Part shown: positions 1 through 13,571 of the stretch, piece by piece | Numbering within the stretch: the first letter of the stretch is position 1 | How the letters are laid out: each line of letters starts with the position of its first letter | Assembly: GCF_001949145.1 (NCBI RefSeq) | Contig: NW_019091432.1 | Location: 1,219,961-1,281,960 of the forward strand | Length of the DNA: 62,000 bases | Origin: Acanthaster planci | Lineage: Eukaryota > Echinodermata > Asteroidea > Valvatida > Acanthasteridae | Reading direction: 5' to 3' | Notes under the pieces: generated by a model | The model's database searches: none | Told to the model about the DNA's origin: nothing | Seen by the model: the letters and a program-made list of their open reading frames with translations, nothing else | Position numbers and translations under genes: made by a program

Positions 1-3000
1 CATTACTTGCACAAGATTTGTACAACGCTCCCTGCCAGGACATCATTTCTGCAAATGATCTAGGGCCAACAACATAACCAAGTTCAACACACAGCCACCT
101 CCACGGACTTGTGTGCATGTACAAATACATGGAAATGGGAAATCTGACACTTTAACCTGTCACGACTGCTAGGCGTGTTTACACAACTCTCTATAAAACT
201 ATCGAAGAAAATGGTAGCGAGGTCACACATTCTCCTATGAAAAGTGCTATAATGTAAAGAAGATTCTTAGCGCGTCACTAGCTTCACAATTGCACTGTTC
301 TTCGCCAGTAGGAAAGGCAAAATGAGTCCAATCTAGATACAAAACGTGGACCCACATTTGTACCCCTAAAATTAATGAGGTAGGCTGCCTCACATTCAAA
401 TACATGCACATCAGGCAGGGAAACACTGTGTCTATGAGGGAATCAGCTCTAGTCTAGCTGACCTCCTCTTTGCAAGAGTTCACCGACACCCAATTATCTC
501 CCACAGGTTGCTCCCAAACATTTTTCCGTCTTCAGCCTTCTGATGAAGGACATTACTTCATTTTTTTGGGGGGGGGGATAAGACAAATTTCTCCAATTTT
601 ACTGACTGCGAAGATGTAAAAGTTAGGTTGGTGGCTAGGGCTGGACAATATGTGCATTGGTGGGGCATTGGTCAATAGAGGCCGAACACTTCTGACACCA
701 AGTGGCAGTGTATGCAGTGACCTCTTTGATTTGGTGCCAACGACAGAATTTTGACGGCAAGAATGATCATTTGAACACAAAAGGAAATGTAATAACCCTG
801 GTACTGGCACAAGGTATTGATGCATGTACGGTAGACCTCATCATGTACCAGTATGCATGTATTTCCCAGAATATTTTGGTCACATGTTTGTATTAAAATG
901 AAGGAGTTACCTCAGATTCATACACATGTCTCCCTCACCCTTCACACACACATGTACACAAGCAACAAATGCCTATTCTATGCACGTTCTGTTAAGCAGT
1001 ACTTCCTATGATAGAAAAACAAGTCTGGGGGAATTCCCTAGACTGACGAGTGGCGTGATCTGTACATGACCACGTACATATGGAATGTTCGAGACTTTCT
1101 CATAACCATGTCACATGATGCAAACAAGCCAATCGAATCCTCCCCAACACCAAAAGACCGCTGAAGTTCTTCACCGAATACCAGTAGCAGCAACAGGTGA
1201 GTGCAGAACATGTTTTTAACTTGTTGGTTAAAAAAATCCTGTTTCTTATTTGTCTACCCATACCAGGAACAGAGATGAAAATAATCCTTCCAAGGTACAG
1301 AGTACCTGGGAGTTCAGAGAAATGGCAGAGACGTTTCTTTTAAAACAGGCTTAAGTAAAATGAAGAGGTCACTGAGCCATGAATCCGTATGGCCACAATG
1401 GAGCATTCACATTCAATCTATTACAGGAATATGTTCCCACCGCAGGGATGTTCCTGCGGTGAAGTGAATCATCAATACACAAAAAAAACCACAATGTTGT
1501 TTGGGTAAAATTTTTAGCGGGATGTATAGTGTTCAATAGAGTGGTGACCAATAGTGCGTTGACTGTTGAAGTATCCCTCATGAAACTTATCGTCTAGCTC
1601 GGAACGGCATGCTTGGAAGACTACAAGTATCAACTAGATCAAAGATCACATTTGCAAAAGAACAGGTCCATCGAGATTGCAAACAGCCATTCCTAAATAA
1701 GTTGCATTTTCTCCAGGATGACAAGGTCAGGGTTCAAATCCAGCACTGAAGCATGCAATTGTGAATAAGCTTGGGCAAATCATTTTATTTCCTATGCTCA
1801 CTGGCCTCTCTCCATCCAGGAGTATGGAACCTGTGCGGGCATGAAATGATTCCAAAGGATTTTTATGTACTCCCTAGAAAGTTGAAATGATTACTAAAAA
1901 TGTTTCCGGACCCAACCAGCTCAGATAACGTACAATCACAGTAGGGACACCATTGTCCCTTTGCTTGTAAAAATGCTAACTGAGCATGATCTAGTCAACT
2001 TTCCAGATAAAACAGTGTCTAAATGCTTTCAAAGTTTAATCCCATTGCTTTCAAGCTCACTGCTACAATGGTAATTTAAAGCACCTTGGAGGCCATGTTT
2101 ATCACTGAACTGGAAGAGTTTTAAACTTCTGTATGATTTCTGGACGGCTTTAGCTGAAGAACTTTCCATTTCGGCCAGTGCAGTTGGCCCAAAGTTACAC
2201 AGTGGTTTTTCGCAGATGTGCTTTTAATTTGTCGTCAAGCACTGAATGAGCATGGTACGTCAGCATTAAGCATGCAGCCAATGTACAGGTACTGGTAGCT
2301 TGGGTCATTATCTGACATTTTCCAGATGTAATGTGAATTTTATTGTTCTTGGTTTGCATTTTCAATTACCGATGACTGCTCCAATTTCTTTTTAAAAAGT
2401 TGAACTAACGCAGCAGTAGGAAATACAGTAAACTCCAGCTAAGTCGGTATCTTCGGGACCCTGAGTATTTGCAGCCACACCTGCCGCCCAGTAAAGAGCC
2501 CCCATTGTGCAGTGTCGCGTAATTTCCTCTTTGTTCCGGGAACTGGCCCAGTGCATTGCTACACTGGACAGCGGTGTTGCTATGCGTAGCGATTGACGGT
2601 CAAGCAGCGCGTGGGCCAGGAGAATGAACCAGGCCACTCACCAACACAATGAATGCTGCGCAGCAGTATTGTCTGTACTCATGCAGCCAGATTCCACGAG
2701 CGTGCAGCGGTATTGTATAGCTCGTCACTCGAGTGCTGGAGTGCTTTTGTCCCCTGATAATCTGCTTGCACTGGCAGCAGCACAAATGGTACTGTTCCAA
2801 AACAATTATGGATTACCTCCACTAATGCCGGCACTCTGCGCTGACAACGTATGAACCTTGATTGGCAAGTCCCAGCAGCTCCATCTTGTGTTAAGTTCCG
2901 ATTTTGGGCACCCTGGCCATAAACATCACATCATGTCTCCGGTACAGCTTCAAATTAAACTCTTCAACACGAAAAATACATACACAGGCAACAGACAAAA

Positions 3001-3640
3001 TTCAGAGAATTAACTTGCAGAAATCTTCTCACAACATTGATGTTTTTTCAACCTGAAGCTGTAGGGTTGCTTGCATGTGGGGCCGATGTAACGTAACAAC
3101 ACTATTTTGACCAGATGTATAATGGTTGCCACATTTCTATCACATGTTCTATTGCATGTGCACGGCATTCCTTTAATGCATTTACCGGTAGCTTTGCGCA
3201 AGTGTTTTCACCCCTGCGACAGCAAAACCCGAAGGGAACTCCTGAAAATAATAGAAGTTTCTTTTTATAAGTTGCAAATGAAAGTAGGAAAACATGTATC
3301 ATGTAAAAACAAGTGTTTATATTTGAAAAAAATTCAGAGGTGTTTTGTAAAGACAGAAAAAGCCAACAGGATTTATTTCTTTATTTTCCACTTTTTTAAA
3401 ATTTGTTTTTCTAACCTGTCAATAGAGATTTTAGGGTCACGCCGAATAGTTAGGGTCGGTCAGAAAATCGAAAGCAGCAGTACTGTACTTTGGAGGGGGG
3501 AGGCTTTAGAAATAACTTTTACACGTGGCCCTTCCTTAACAAACTTGTCTGAAACTGCCTCAAAAAGTCCCCTTTCTATCCTATGGCCTGCTCCAATCTA
3601 TTAGAAATTGATACCTTTTTAGGATTTGAGGCCAAATTCA
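1..3640. other. Stretch without a supported gene
   Basis: I see no coding region I can defend. Open frames of up to 165 codons (3107-3604) lack splice context, family motifs or a paralog. Weak items: an ATG at 1118 opens a frame of 26 codons running into a good donor (gtgagt at 1197), which could be a first exon; a tRNA B-box-like GGTTCAAATCC near 1732-1742; and a pogo/Tigger-like left end, CAGTAAACTCCAGCTAAG, from 2426 with no matching right end. Confidence 0.5.
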
Positions 3641-3789
3641 CATATTGTACACCTTTTACTCTAATTGCAAAGAAACAACCACTCTACCCTTAAGTACACG
3701 TTCTTGCCCCACAGGAAACAATTTTTCCTCTTTCCAAAGTCAATTCATGAGTGCCTTTGACCTTCAGGAAGCAAATAAAAGCCACGCAT

Positions 3790-3908
3790 GCGTAAACATA
3801 AACTCTTCAAGCATCACGTGCATCTCAAACTGGGGAATTCCAAATAAAGATATTTTTCGACATGCAAAAAGCACCGCACTTCAAAACTCGGAATTCCAGA
3901 GAGAATTG
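3790..3908 (+). other. Gene A 5' non-coding exon with short upstream ORF
   Basis: This block ends at a strong donor (gtaagt at 3909) and resembles 12250-12370 in front of gene B: both have CATGCGT near the start, a GGGAATTCC in the middle and a GAATTCCA close to the donor. It is therefore probably the duplicated first exon. Its start is not determined. The ATG inside CATGCGT opens 19 codons ending in TAA. The same ATG in gene B opens 17 codons, so a short upstream ORF may be shared. It joins to an acceptor at 4498-4499, seven bases before the main ATG. Confidence 0.5.
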
Positions 3909-4506
3909 GTAAGTTTTGGAGCACAAGCTCTTCCTCATGTACATGTCCCAGTACATGTATGTCAGTGATAAAATGCCAGCTGTGCAAATACCTGTACAAA
4001 TGTTTTTATCAGTGGCTATTTGGGTCAAAAAAGTTCATCCATGACATTGTGCATGTACATGTACGTGCATGTATGCAACAGTATGTACCGAACTGGTACA
4101 TTGTACTCGTACATGCTACAACACCGGGAATGCACGCATAATATGCTAGAAAATCTGTGTCTACATGAAGATACATTTTTTTCCCTGTTGAAACACAACT
4201 GATCACTTCTGGCTCTTGATGACAAAAACTCCTTTTGGCCACTTTTTCAGTGCAAACGAAAACTGCTCAAAGACTTTTATTTTTTATGGTGATCCTAAGG
4301 GTAAGGATGTAGAATGTGACAATTCCAACACTTTAAAAGGGCATGGTACCAAGGTGAACCAACGGGAGTTTATTCAAAGTTTGATTAATTTGTGTTGATG
4401 AGCTGCAGTATCACACACTTTCCTATAAAAGATGACTATGTCTTTTTCAAACATTTTAAGTACTTTATACAATTCCTGTGTTTTCTTTGTCCACATCAGC
4501 TCCATC

Positions 4507-7500
4507 ATGACTGTTCCGTCTGTCTTCAGCAAGTTGCCAATTCAAGATCTAAGCAGCGATATGGACCGCCAGATCATTAACTATTTGTTTTTTAGAAAGG
4601 TACCGGTAAGTCTTTTAAAACATTAAGATATACAGGCACATGTACCGGTACATTTGTACATGTACTTAGTACATGTCTGTGTATACTTGTACAACAGTTG
4701 CCAAAGCTTAAAATACGTGCTCAGGAATGCCTTGTGATGAACCTATTACCATTAAACTTCTCAATAAGTTCATTAATTCTAAGCCAGTCTAATGTTCGTG
4801 AATCTTATTTTTCTTTCCAAGAAAGTTCCACTACATGTAAAAAATAACGCTTATGATTTCACTTAATTCTTAGAGCAAAACTACAATAGCTCTTAAGCAC
4901 CATGGGCCAACCATCCTAGCTACAAAGGTATGTGTCAAGGCTGCAGTAACCTTTAGTTATGAAGTTTGCATGAAGTTCTGTGTACTTTTCAGACTAGGTT
5001 GGGAAACTCATACAACAGTTATTTTATCTTTTTTTTTTTTACTCTGGACTTACTCCTAGTATGTACAACAGATGATTCATAGTTGAAGCAAAGTAACCAT
5101 GTGTAACATCTCTTGATACTAATTAAATTTAGCTAACACGATAATTACAAAATGATACTTTTCATTAACCTACATGTATTATCAAATACAGTATTTCAAA
5201 ACCACAGAGCTTGTTGGGGGGGGGAGTTTCTGGTGGCAGAGGGATTAAAATAACAGGACAATTTTGGTTGGTAAAGGGGGCAGTTAGGTACATGTATTTT
5301 TTGGGGGGGGGAACTTGAGAATAACTTCTCCAATTTGAGCTAGTAAACATGTAACCCTGCTTTTGCTTTACACGAAGCTGAAAGTTTTGACAGTAACTGA
5401 TTAGTAAGTCTTTTTAATATAAAATGCATCAACTCGTGGAATGTCAAAGCCAAATGACATGTTGGATAAAAACTTCTGGAACTGCCCACAGGAGGTAACA
5501 AAAAATTCATTCACCATTGCATTGCCATTCATGCTGTTTTAAGGATAAGGTCGGATGAATTCAAGTTTCTGAAAAAACTGTGTTGAATGGGAACACAGAT
5601 GTAAAGCTGCCTAGGTTGCTGTTCAGGAGCAATAACAAAGGAGATTTATTAAAAATGCTGACTTCAAATTGCTCGATCAAAGTAATGATTGTATTCTTTT
5701 TCACCTCCTGAATGGGGTCAACATTGTACATGTACCTACATTACACTTATGCACTGCCATCAATTTATGGTGGAAAAATCCCACAAACTGAGGTGAAACG
5801 TGCTGTTAGGATCATATCCAATGATTCTAATCAGGAAAAGGTGGCAGATCACTCGGAAAAGTTCAATCCAAAGCTAGCTAAAAATGTGTCTTAAGTCACA
5901 TCTTTTTATGTAGAACAACAAGTGGGATGCCGATGCCAAGCGCTTTCTGAAATTTCTACGTGACGACCATCAAGAGTTGGAATGGTGGGAATTTATGAAG
6001 AAACCCCTGCCTCTACTCAGTAAGGTTGGTGTACGCTACACACATTTGTGTATACAAGATACTGGTAGCCTGCAAACCCACTGGTCATGCGGTAATTATT
6101 AATCTATCAGTTTCCAGGAGTCAAGAATAGAAATTAACGACATCCTTTCTCATTTCCTCCATTGCATTAACCAATTGCTGTACATTTTTTAGTATTCAGT
6201 ACAAGAAACCAGATGCAACGGCGAAACGTTGAATCCCTCCGTACCAATAAAAACATTGATGGAAATGAAGTTTAGGGAATTCCAACTTGCAGTGAAGACA
6301 CCTTTTACTTGTTCTGCTATCGGTTTATGCTGATGTGGTTGTTTCTGTTGTTATTTTGTAACTGCAAGTCTTTTCATGTTTGACATCCATGATGGTATAG
6401 TCGCCAGATCCAGTATTTTCAGTGCCACGTGAAAAACATGAAAACCAATGAGATTTGAAAATAGGTGGCCAAATTAGGGTCCTGGTAACTATGTGGCTAT
6501 GGACGTTAGACAGTACATGTAGTAGCCACTGCAATGTGCTGAAACACGACAAGGAATGGGTTGTGGACCTAAACTACTGTCAAATACTCCCATGTAGTTA
6601 GATATCCAAGAATTACAGCCCTCTTGTAATATCTTTTCCAGGCTCACATTTTTTTTTAAATCTGGGGTTTTTTTTCTCCTTTTACAGAAACACAAGAAAA
6701 CGAGCAGGAATCAGTTGCAGATACCTTCTTGGAATATTCGAAACCAAAGTGTGTTCAAAACAACACGGGTAATGAGCAGACTTATTTCGGTCCCTCTAAA
6801 CATTTTCCAAGGTCAATTTTTCAAAACCTTTCTTTACTCACGAAATACAGCTCATTTTCACCGTTGTGTGATGGCTCAACGTACATTGTATTCAAAATCA
6901 CACACTCAGTGATGTGTACTGTAACCATTCTGGCACGTTTGATTTATTTTCGGCATTTGTCTTGTTACAGAAAGAAGCGAGTGCCTGTAGTAAATGTTGT
7001 GACACTGAAAATGAACACTACGGTGAGGATATTGAAAAAAGAGCAAGCACAAGAATGCAAGAGGTAGGTTTCACACAAGTTTTCCCACACTACTACTCAC
7101 AATCATCCTGGCAAAAAGTTTCAAGAATGCATCTGGGGCCAATTTCATAGAGCTGCTTAAGCACAAAATTGGCTTAAGCATGAAAAAAACCTTACTTAAT
7201 AAACAAAGGTCACCAGCTCAAACTCTGTGATTGTCAAACTAACCAAAAGACAGGTACATGTAAATGCCATTCCAAAAACAATATACATCACAAGAAGTTT
7301 TGGCTGGTAACCTGATTTGTCAAGCAAGGTTTTTCACGCTTATAGAAATTTTTCACTTAAGCAGCGCTATGAAATTGGCCCCCAGTTTGGATCAAGGCAT
7401 TCCCATCAGTCTTTTGAGGCATGAAAGATGTGGGCACTACTCGAGGTGGGTTAAGGCCATAAAAAATGTAAAATGACCATCTTTCTTAAAGTAACAAACT

Positions 7501-8060
7501 GGAAATATTAGGATACAGTATCTCAGTAGAATCCAGCCACACAAATCCAGTCTCAAAGGCCAATTTCCCGGGACAGATTTACACCACTGTAATATATATC
7601 ACAATTCCAAACAGAGGAGAGACTCACCTGTGTCCAACTTTGCTTGGCTCTCTTCTGTTTCAAAGATCACTCATAACATTCAGACTAGCAGCTATTTCAA
7701 GACATCGTCCCCAGTAGCATCTTGATTCCAGGTTAGCTGTTAATGGAAACAATAACAAACAGGTGAATGATCTCGGACATCAGTAATAATGAAAATGAAG
7801 GCTGGTGTCCATCCTCCAAGGGCCACATAGACCCCAGAGATGAACGGAAACTGGGTGAACAGGTTAAAAATGTGTGACGAATTTGACTTGCTTATGAGAA
7901 GCACACACAGTGAGGCCTTTTGTTTCATTCTTTGTTCAAGATTCAAAATCTGATGAACTTGGTGCGTGGGCCACCAACATGGAACTACGAGCCACCAAGA
8001 CCATTCACATATGACGAGCCAGCAGAAGCCGGATTCATGCTCAAACGCATGTACATGTAG
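4507..8060 (+). CDS. Gene A: uncharacterised ~183-aa protein, tandem paralog of gene B
   Basis: I do not recognise the family. Six coding exons, all introns phase 0: 4507-4599 (or to 4605, where a better gtaagt donor adds two codons), 4874-4927, 5914-6024, 6688-6768, 6971-7063 and 7941-8060 with TAG. Each has an exon counterpart in gene B in the same order, which is the main evidence that it is real. The start is the first in-frame ATG after the acceptor at 4499. Residues 1-31 contain DRQIIN-x-LFF. Residues 50-86 (exon at 5914) are the best conserved block: WDxD, RFL, EWWE then MKKPLPLL. The exon at 6971 has YGEDI and RMQE. The C-terminus is proline/acidic (YEPP, YDEP). No signal peptide, membrane segment or catalytic motif is visible, so it is probably intracellular. 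The donor of the 5914 exon (gttggt) is weak. It could be a pseudogene, but every exon is open. Confidence 0.72.
7135..7382. mobile_element. MITE with 28-bp terminal inverted repeats
   Basis: The element begins GGGGCCAATTTCATAG and its right end is the inverse with one mismatch; the inverted arms run on through GCTGCTTAAG. It is 248 bp long, with no coding capacity, and lies in the last intron of gene A (7064-7940). A non-autonomous DNA transposon is the natural reading. I could not define a target duplication, so the superfamily is left open. Confidence 0.85.
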
Positions 8061-8798
8061 ACTGGACTCCATATTGTGCAACACCTTCACTGCAGGTACG
8101 GTTAGTATCTCGATGGTAACTGCTCTGTCAACAAAATTTTTCTTGCATTCTTGGTTCGAATGATACATGACACTCTCGCCTTGAAGAAAACAATTCCATC
8201 CCGTTTGAACTACGGCGCAATCTGTGTACTTTGTGATTTTAAAAGACAATCATATTGGCATGATCTACATGTATACCAAACGAGCGAAATGGACCCTAGA
8301 CACATTTGACACGAATTGACAAGGTCATTGTATGTACATGTACATGCTGCAGCCATGGGCGTTGCAAGTATTTTTTTGGGGGGGGGAGGAGGGATTATAA
8401 CTCATCAGCAGCAAAGTGACAAGCACTGTGCGCAAAGGCACTTTACACATGTATGTCCTTGTCTAATGCCACAGGTTCTAGCCTCGCTCATTGGACATAA
8501 ATCACGGCTGTGGTTGTTAAAAAAAACAATGGGGTAAGGTTTAATTGATCGGTCAGGTAATGGTAGAGAGGGGTCAGTTTCAAGGTACTGGTAATTTCAA
8601 GCAAATTGGTAATTTCCATCCCCTTTAAGTTTTCAACTTTTTTTCTAGGGGAGGGGAATTGAGCCCCCCCCCTTTGCTCCTCCCTCCCACAACATCCATG
8701 GCTGCAGTTGTGCTGAATGTGTGCCAGTCAATATTACACCAACATGCTGCATACAAATATATCAATAGCTACACAAATGTAGTGTGACTATACCACAG

Positions 8799-9021
8799 AA
8801 CAGCTTATTCAAGACATATTCATTTATCAAACAGCCAGAGAAAATTCTCCTGTATTTATTTAAAGTTTCAAGTGAGAATCTGAGAGCTAAGAATTTGACG
8901 ATAATACAGGTAACCCTAAAAACGCTGAACAAAACCCCAACATTCACAACTTTTTCACTTAAAAATATTTTAACTTTTTAATTTTTTCCTGCAGAGAAAG
9001 CCCAGCAAAGCAACCGGATGA
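8799..9021 (+). other. Candidate alternative 3' exons downstream of gene A
   Basis: Two possible exons follow gene A: 8799-8909 (acceptor ccacag, donor gtaacc) and 8995-9021 (acceptor tttttcctgcag, stop TGA). The first is exactly 37 codons and open in phase 0, like every gene A exon. The second adds eight codons and a stop. Together they could replace exon 7941-8060 as an alternative C-terminus. There is no gene B counterpart and no family match, so this rests on splice-like sequence and phase alone. Confidence 0.25.
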
Positions 9022-12000
9022 GAGCCGCGAGGAATCAAAGCACTCAAATCGGTGCCAACCCCTACGACGGATGCATTTATTATTATTGAGGCATGAAATC
9101 TGAATACGTCATCATGCATTTGTGAATTTAATAAGTTCACTCCAAACGACAACAACTTTGAAAAACCAAGACTAATAAAAAAAGTCTGGTTTGAATTACA
9201 TGAGGAAATATCCATTTCATGCCACAAGAATAGAAATTTTAGAATTAATGGGTGTAATTTGAGTTTTAGAAATTAGAAATTTATGCTAAATACGTTCAAT
9301 GTCAATGGTAGTGTTAAATAAGCAAGTATTACTTTAGTGTTTTGCTCAATATTAACTACCGCATGAAATCATTAAGAAATAAATTGTATCAGGTGCATGG
9401 CTGTTTTGAACTTTACTATATATTAGCATGTAGACTTAAACAATATTTGTGAAGGGAATGTAAAGTTTCTGGTGATGGACTACTTGAGTTTATAAGCATC
9501 AAAGTTGGTCATATTGGTAGATGTCAGTTTCATAACTTGACAATGTACATGTAACTCTGTCTTGAATGCTACATTTTCACTGGCCTAGAATGATCACCTA
9601 ACTGGCCAATGAAACTGCTCAAAAAATATCCCCCATCCTTGTGCATAGCATATTATACTAAAGGGTAGTCTCCGCCCCCTCAGTCAAACCATGATGTCGG
9701 GACTACAAACCATGAATACAATCTCCAGTAAGAGCAACAACCAGGCAAAGGGAGCAATCCTCTGTAAGAGCTCTGCAATTTCTGGCCAAAAAATGTTTCA
9801 TTTGAAGTTAATTTCTTCCTATAAATTCCGCAACATCTGCTGAGCTTGAGGACACATGCAGACTCTCCTCAAAAATAATGTTTATGTAAAACATAAAGAA
9901 TCTTGAAGATTTTGATTTCTACAAAGACAAATGGGGCCACCACAGTTCAACTGACGCCAGTACAGCAAAAATCCACGTGCATTGTAGAACTTTCTGTGCA
10001 GCAACAAACCAAGATCTCATCTGAATGAAATTCCAGACACTTCAGGCGAGGAAAATGCAGGGCTGCAATGAAACAATTATCGACTGCCGTAAAGTGGGAT
10101 ATGATGTTTCAACCCATCAGGGCCTCACATCACCCTGGACATGGCTTTGGGTGCCCCATGTATGAGTTTTCACCGTCAATAAGGAATCATTTCAAAATTC
10201 CTATCAGTTGACTATAGGGCAGGGCCATCCAACCGATAACAGTGAATTGTGTTGAGTGAATTATAGAGGGGGTGAAACCACATAGTGTTGGAAGTAATGC
10301 AATAAAAAGGCATTTATCAGTTAGAATTGGCCTCTTGAAAGCACTTAACCTGATAGCCAACCAATAATAAATGTATCGTTCCAACAGTTCTGTCTGACAC
10401 CTACACGATAAGAATTTTGAAATGGTGCTTAACTGTTACATATTCCATCATGCCTGGGATGAGTTGAGCTCAGTCTAAACATCGGCAACTGCATATGTAC
10501 AGTACACATACAAGTACACATACTGTATGAAACCGAGACTATCAGTCACAGAAAATGACCCAGATCCAATGCATGGTGAACTTTACTTCATACTTTACTT
10601 CAGACTGGTGAAAGGTTATGTGAACCAAAATTAACATTGGTAGTTATTTGTCAACATTTGTTTTAATTACTTATTTCTGTTTGGGGTAATGAAAACCACA
10701 GAGTTTTCAAAGTGGCCAAATTTTTTCAAAGGGGGAGAGAACCACTCAGAAAGGTTCAATTTAAGAAGTGGAAGGAAATCCTCAGTCGAACCCAAAGAAC
10801 AAGGTACATGTACCCGTACATGTACAGATCAAAGACATAAATTGTGACCTGGTTGGGATTTGAACCTGGGTCAATGAGAAGGGAAGTACATGAATGGAAA
10901 ATGCTCCTGCACCATGTACATGTACATGTACAAGTTTGCTTCGGCCTTTTCCACAAAATATTTGTGTTGCACTTACAGTCCTGTTTGGGTAAGTAAAACA
11001 TTAAGTGGGTTTCTAGTAACCTTTGTGAAGTGGGTCTACATGTGCACCAGGGTATTGACTTCACAATGTCTCATATGTGCAGATGAGCGGAAACAATGGT
11101 GAAACATTACTTGACACATTTATTATATTTTATTTAATTATTTTTATTATTTTCGCCATTTTGTTTTATTCAGTTTTTTTTTCTGAGTGGGGATACCCCC
11201 CTCCCCGATCCTTACCTAGTACAGTAGTATTGCTCCGAGATGAAAATGTTCTCCCTACTTACTGCAGTATCATACCAACCTACAATTCCCCAGAGCTTTG
11301 GAAATTTATTTTCAACTTAAAAATCAAAAACGATTTTGAAAATCATCACATTCTAAAATGGAAAAGTTCTGTTTGATGACCATTTTCCCATGATGCACTC
11401 CAAAATTGGCCACCCTATGGCGCCCTAGAGACGGCACTCTACTGAAATGTGAACTACTCCTAAGTCTCCACATATTAGATAAGAGTCATGCATGTACCTT
11501 GACCAATAGAGGCCACAGCTGAAGTATGTCCTAAACGTTAATCGTGAATCAATCTTTTTCTCCCTCGGTTCCACAATCATACAGCATGGCTCACAGATTT
11601 ACTCTAGTTGAAAGTAATAATTATAGAGTAGTAAACCGTATATCTCAGTATATTCAGTGCTTAAGACATGTAAAAGCTGCTTGGCTGCTTTTTGTATATT
11701 TACCCAGATTGTTCCAATTAAAAATTCTTAACAGGAATGCCTGGCCAATAATGCATGTTATTGTAGTAGCTACATTGTACTCACACTTAAGATTGTTAGA
11801 GGTTAATTGTGCTGTCTTCAATTAAAAAAAAGCAAAAAAAAAAAAGCAATTGGCTGTCTCTGTCAATTCTGTCGTATGTACATGTACCTAACATTTGACA
11901 AATCACTTCAGAAGAGCTATGGAAATTCACTTCTCCCAGACTGAGCACTGCCACCTGTACCATCAAGGGTCGTATTAAAGGTCACAAGCTTGCGCACAAT

Positions 12001-12239
12001 GTTGGATTCAATACAACTTCATCTGTCAAGCTGTCATCATCATCATATTTATGTGGGCCAATTCTCTGAATCCAAACAAGGTTCTTCCTGGATTTATGTA
12101 GACCCCTTGTATCCTCTGCAGAATGTATCCCCCTTATATATAATGGTACAACCCCATAAAATAAATAATTCTTTCAACTTAACTGACTTTTGAACTAAGT
12201 GAAGTGTCACATAATGGGGTCCATAATTACAATTACAAG
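9022..12239. other. Intergenic DNA between genes A and B
   Basis: No convincing gene. The stretch is AT-rich with long A/T runs, self-complementary ACATGT clusters (for example 10803-10824 and 10915-10932) and a tRNA B-box-like motif on the - strand near 10857-10868 without a clear A box. Open frames are short and unsupported. Confidence 0.5.
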
Positions 12240-12370
12240 CAAGACCACACATGCGTACAAAGAGTGTGACGTACTACGAAGGAGGGAATTCCCAAATTCC
12301 ATAACACAAACATTTCTGTGGACGAGATTAGCACTGAACATCAAAAAATTCAGAATTCCACTGAGAAAAG
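12240..12370 (+). other. Gene B 5' non-coding exon with short upstream ORF
   Basis: This is the counterpart of 3790-3908. It shares CATGCGT, GGGAATTCC and a terminal GAATTCCA before a gtaagt donor at 12371. The ATG in CATGCGT opens 17 codons and then stops. The 5' end is not defined. It would splice to the acceptor at 14555-14556 just before the gene B start codon. A second frame (HAYK...) is open across the exon, so coding use cannot be excluded, but that frame is closed in the gene A copy. Confidence 0.5.
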
Positions 12371-12876
12371 GTAAGTTGGTGCTGGAATTCTTCCCAAGTT
12401 GTCTCTGCAATGAAATGCCACCTGTTAATGAAGTGTGAACAGATACTTTTGACTGGTTTTAAAGGTTTAACAGGTGGTAAGTTTGTTTTCAATGAGAACA
12501 CAGTTCACAACACAGGTACTTGGATGATAAAAATGTGCAGGAAATGTAATTCACATTACACAAAACTTGTCTCCTTTGTTGAAGCAGTTAAGGAAGTTCT
12601 TTGGTTCAACATTACATTCTGCAAGGCTACAATACTTATAATTTCCAAGAGTGAATTGCCTGGCTTTCAGACATGATACATGTAGAGTACTTCTTGGAAC
12701 CTTTTACAATTCACACCTTATATAAAGTGAACCTTGGCTTTGGGAATGTGTGCAAATATTTCATAAGAATGCCATTTTCAATAAAAATTTCAGCATTTCT
12801 TTTAATGATTTTGAGGAACAGGGTAATACTGTACATACACACATAATAGGTTCAAGAATAAATTTGTTGGAGATTT

Positions 12877-13065
12877 CCATTTCTTTCCAATATCTTGCAA
12901 AAAATTAATTGAATGAAAACCATTCTAAAAATCTGTACATGTTGCTGCATGAGTTCCTCAAAAAAAAATTATTCATACCCCTTCCAAAAGAAAAATCAAC
13001 CAAAAAAGGGGCAAACCAGAATTTTGGGAATCATACGTCCCTCAATATGCCCTCTGTCACACCTA
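12877..13065. repeat. Repeat R1, copy 1
   Basis: About 189 bp, starting CCATTTCTTTCCAATATC, repeated almost exactly at 13570-13758 in the same orientation. It lies in intron 1 of gene B and is followed directly by repeat R2, giving the order R1-R2-R1. Confidence 0.9.
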
Positions 13066-13084
13066 TGTCACACCTGTCACACCT

Positions 13085-13571
13085 TCTGCACACCTATGCA
13101 TTCAGACTTGGAGCCGGGAAAACTTTTAGAGTCGGCAATTTTTGGACAGACCAACTGAGTATTGTACAGACCCCTTGGCTGGTATATGCCCTTTGTCTAA
13201 TACATGGGTTAAATGAAAAGGGTGGAAAAAGAGTTCTGAGAAGTTTTGAAAGTTTTTTTCTCTCAAAACTCCAAAACTGTCAAATAATGCAGCAAAATTT
13301 GCGTCAGCCAGTAAGGCAGCTGGTGATTTGAAATGCTAGCTACATGTAGTGCTGGCCAGCATAGCTAAATGTACATGTACAGTATGTACCCATGTACATG
13401 TACATGTACCATGCTGTATGCATTAATTTAATAGGGGTGTATTGTACTGTTCCTGAAAAGGTACAAATTACTGTAACGAGCTGAGCAGGCCGGGGTATGG
13501 GAAAATGAACACAAATTAACAACCACCAAGTAAAACACGTAAAAGCAAGACAGACTTTGGGGGCGCCTCCC
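13085..13571. repeat. Repeat R2, copy 1
   Basis: About 487 bp from TCTGCACACCTATGCATT to GGGGGCGCCTCCCA, repeated at 14824-15383. It contains an ACATGTAC-rich palindromic stretch (13360-13412). It sits between two direct copies of R1 in gene B intron 1. No protein family is evident in either strand. Confidence 0.9.

Noticed and set aside
3107-3604. 165-codon + strand frame
   Set aside because: No splice sites, family motif or counterpart upstream of gene B; composition resembles random AT-rich sequence.
7740-8249. 169-codon frame on the - strand
   Set aside because: It lies antisense over the last exon of gene A, where the + strand matches gene B's last exon; it is a shadow.
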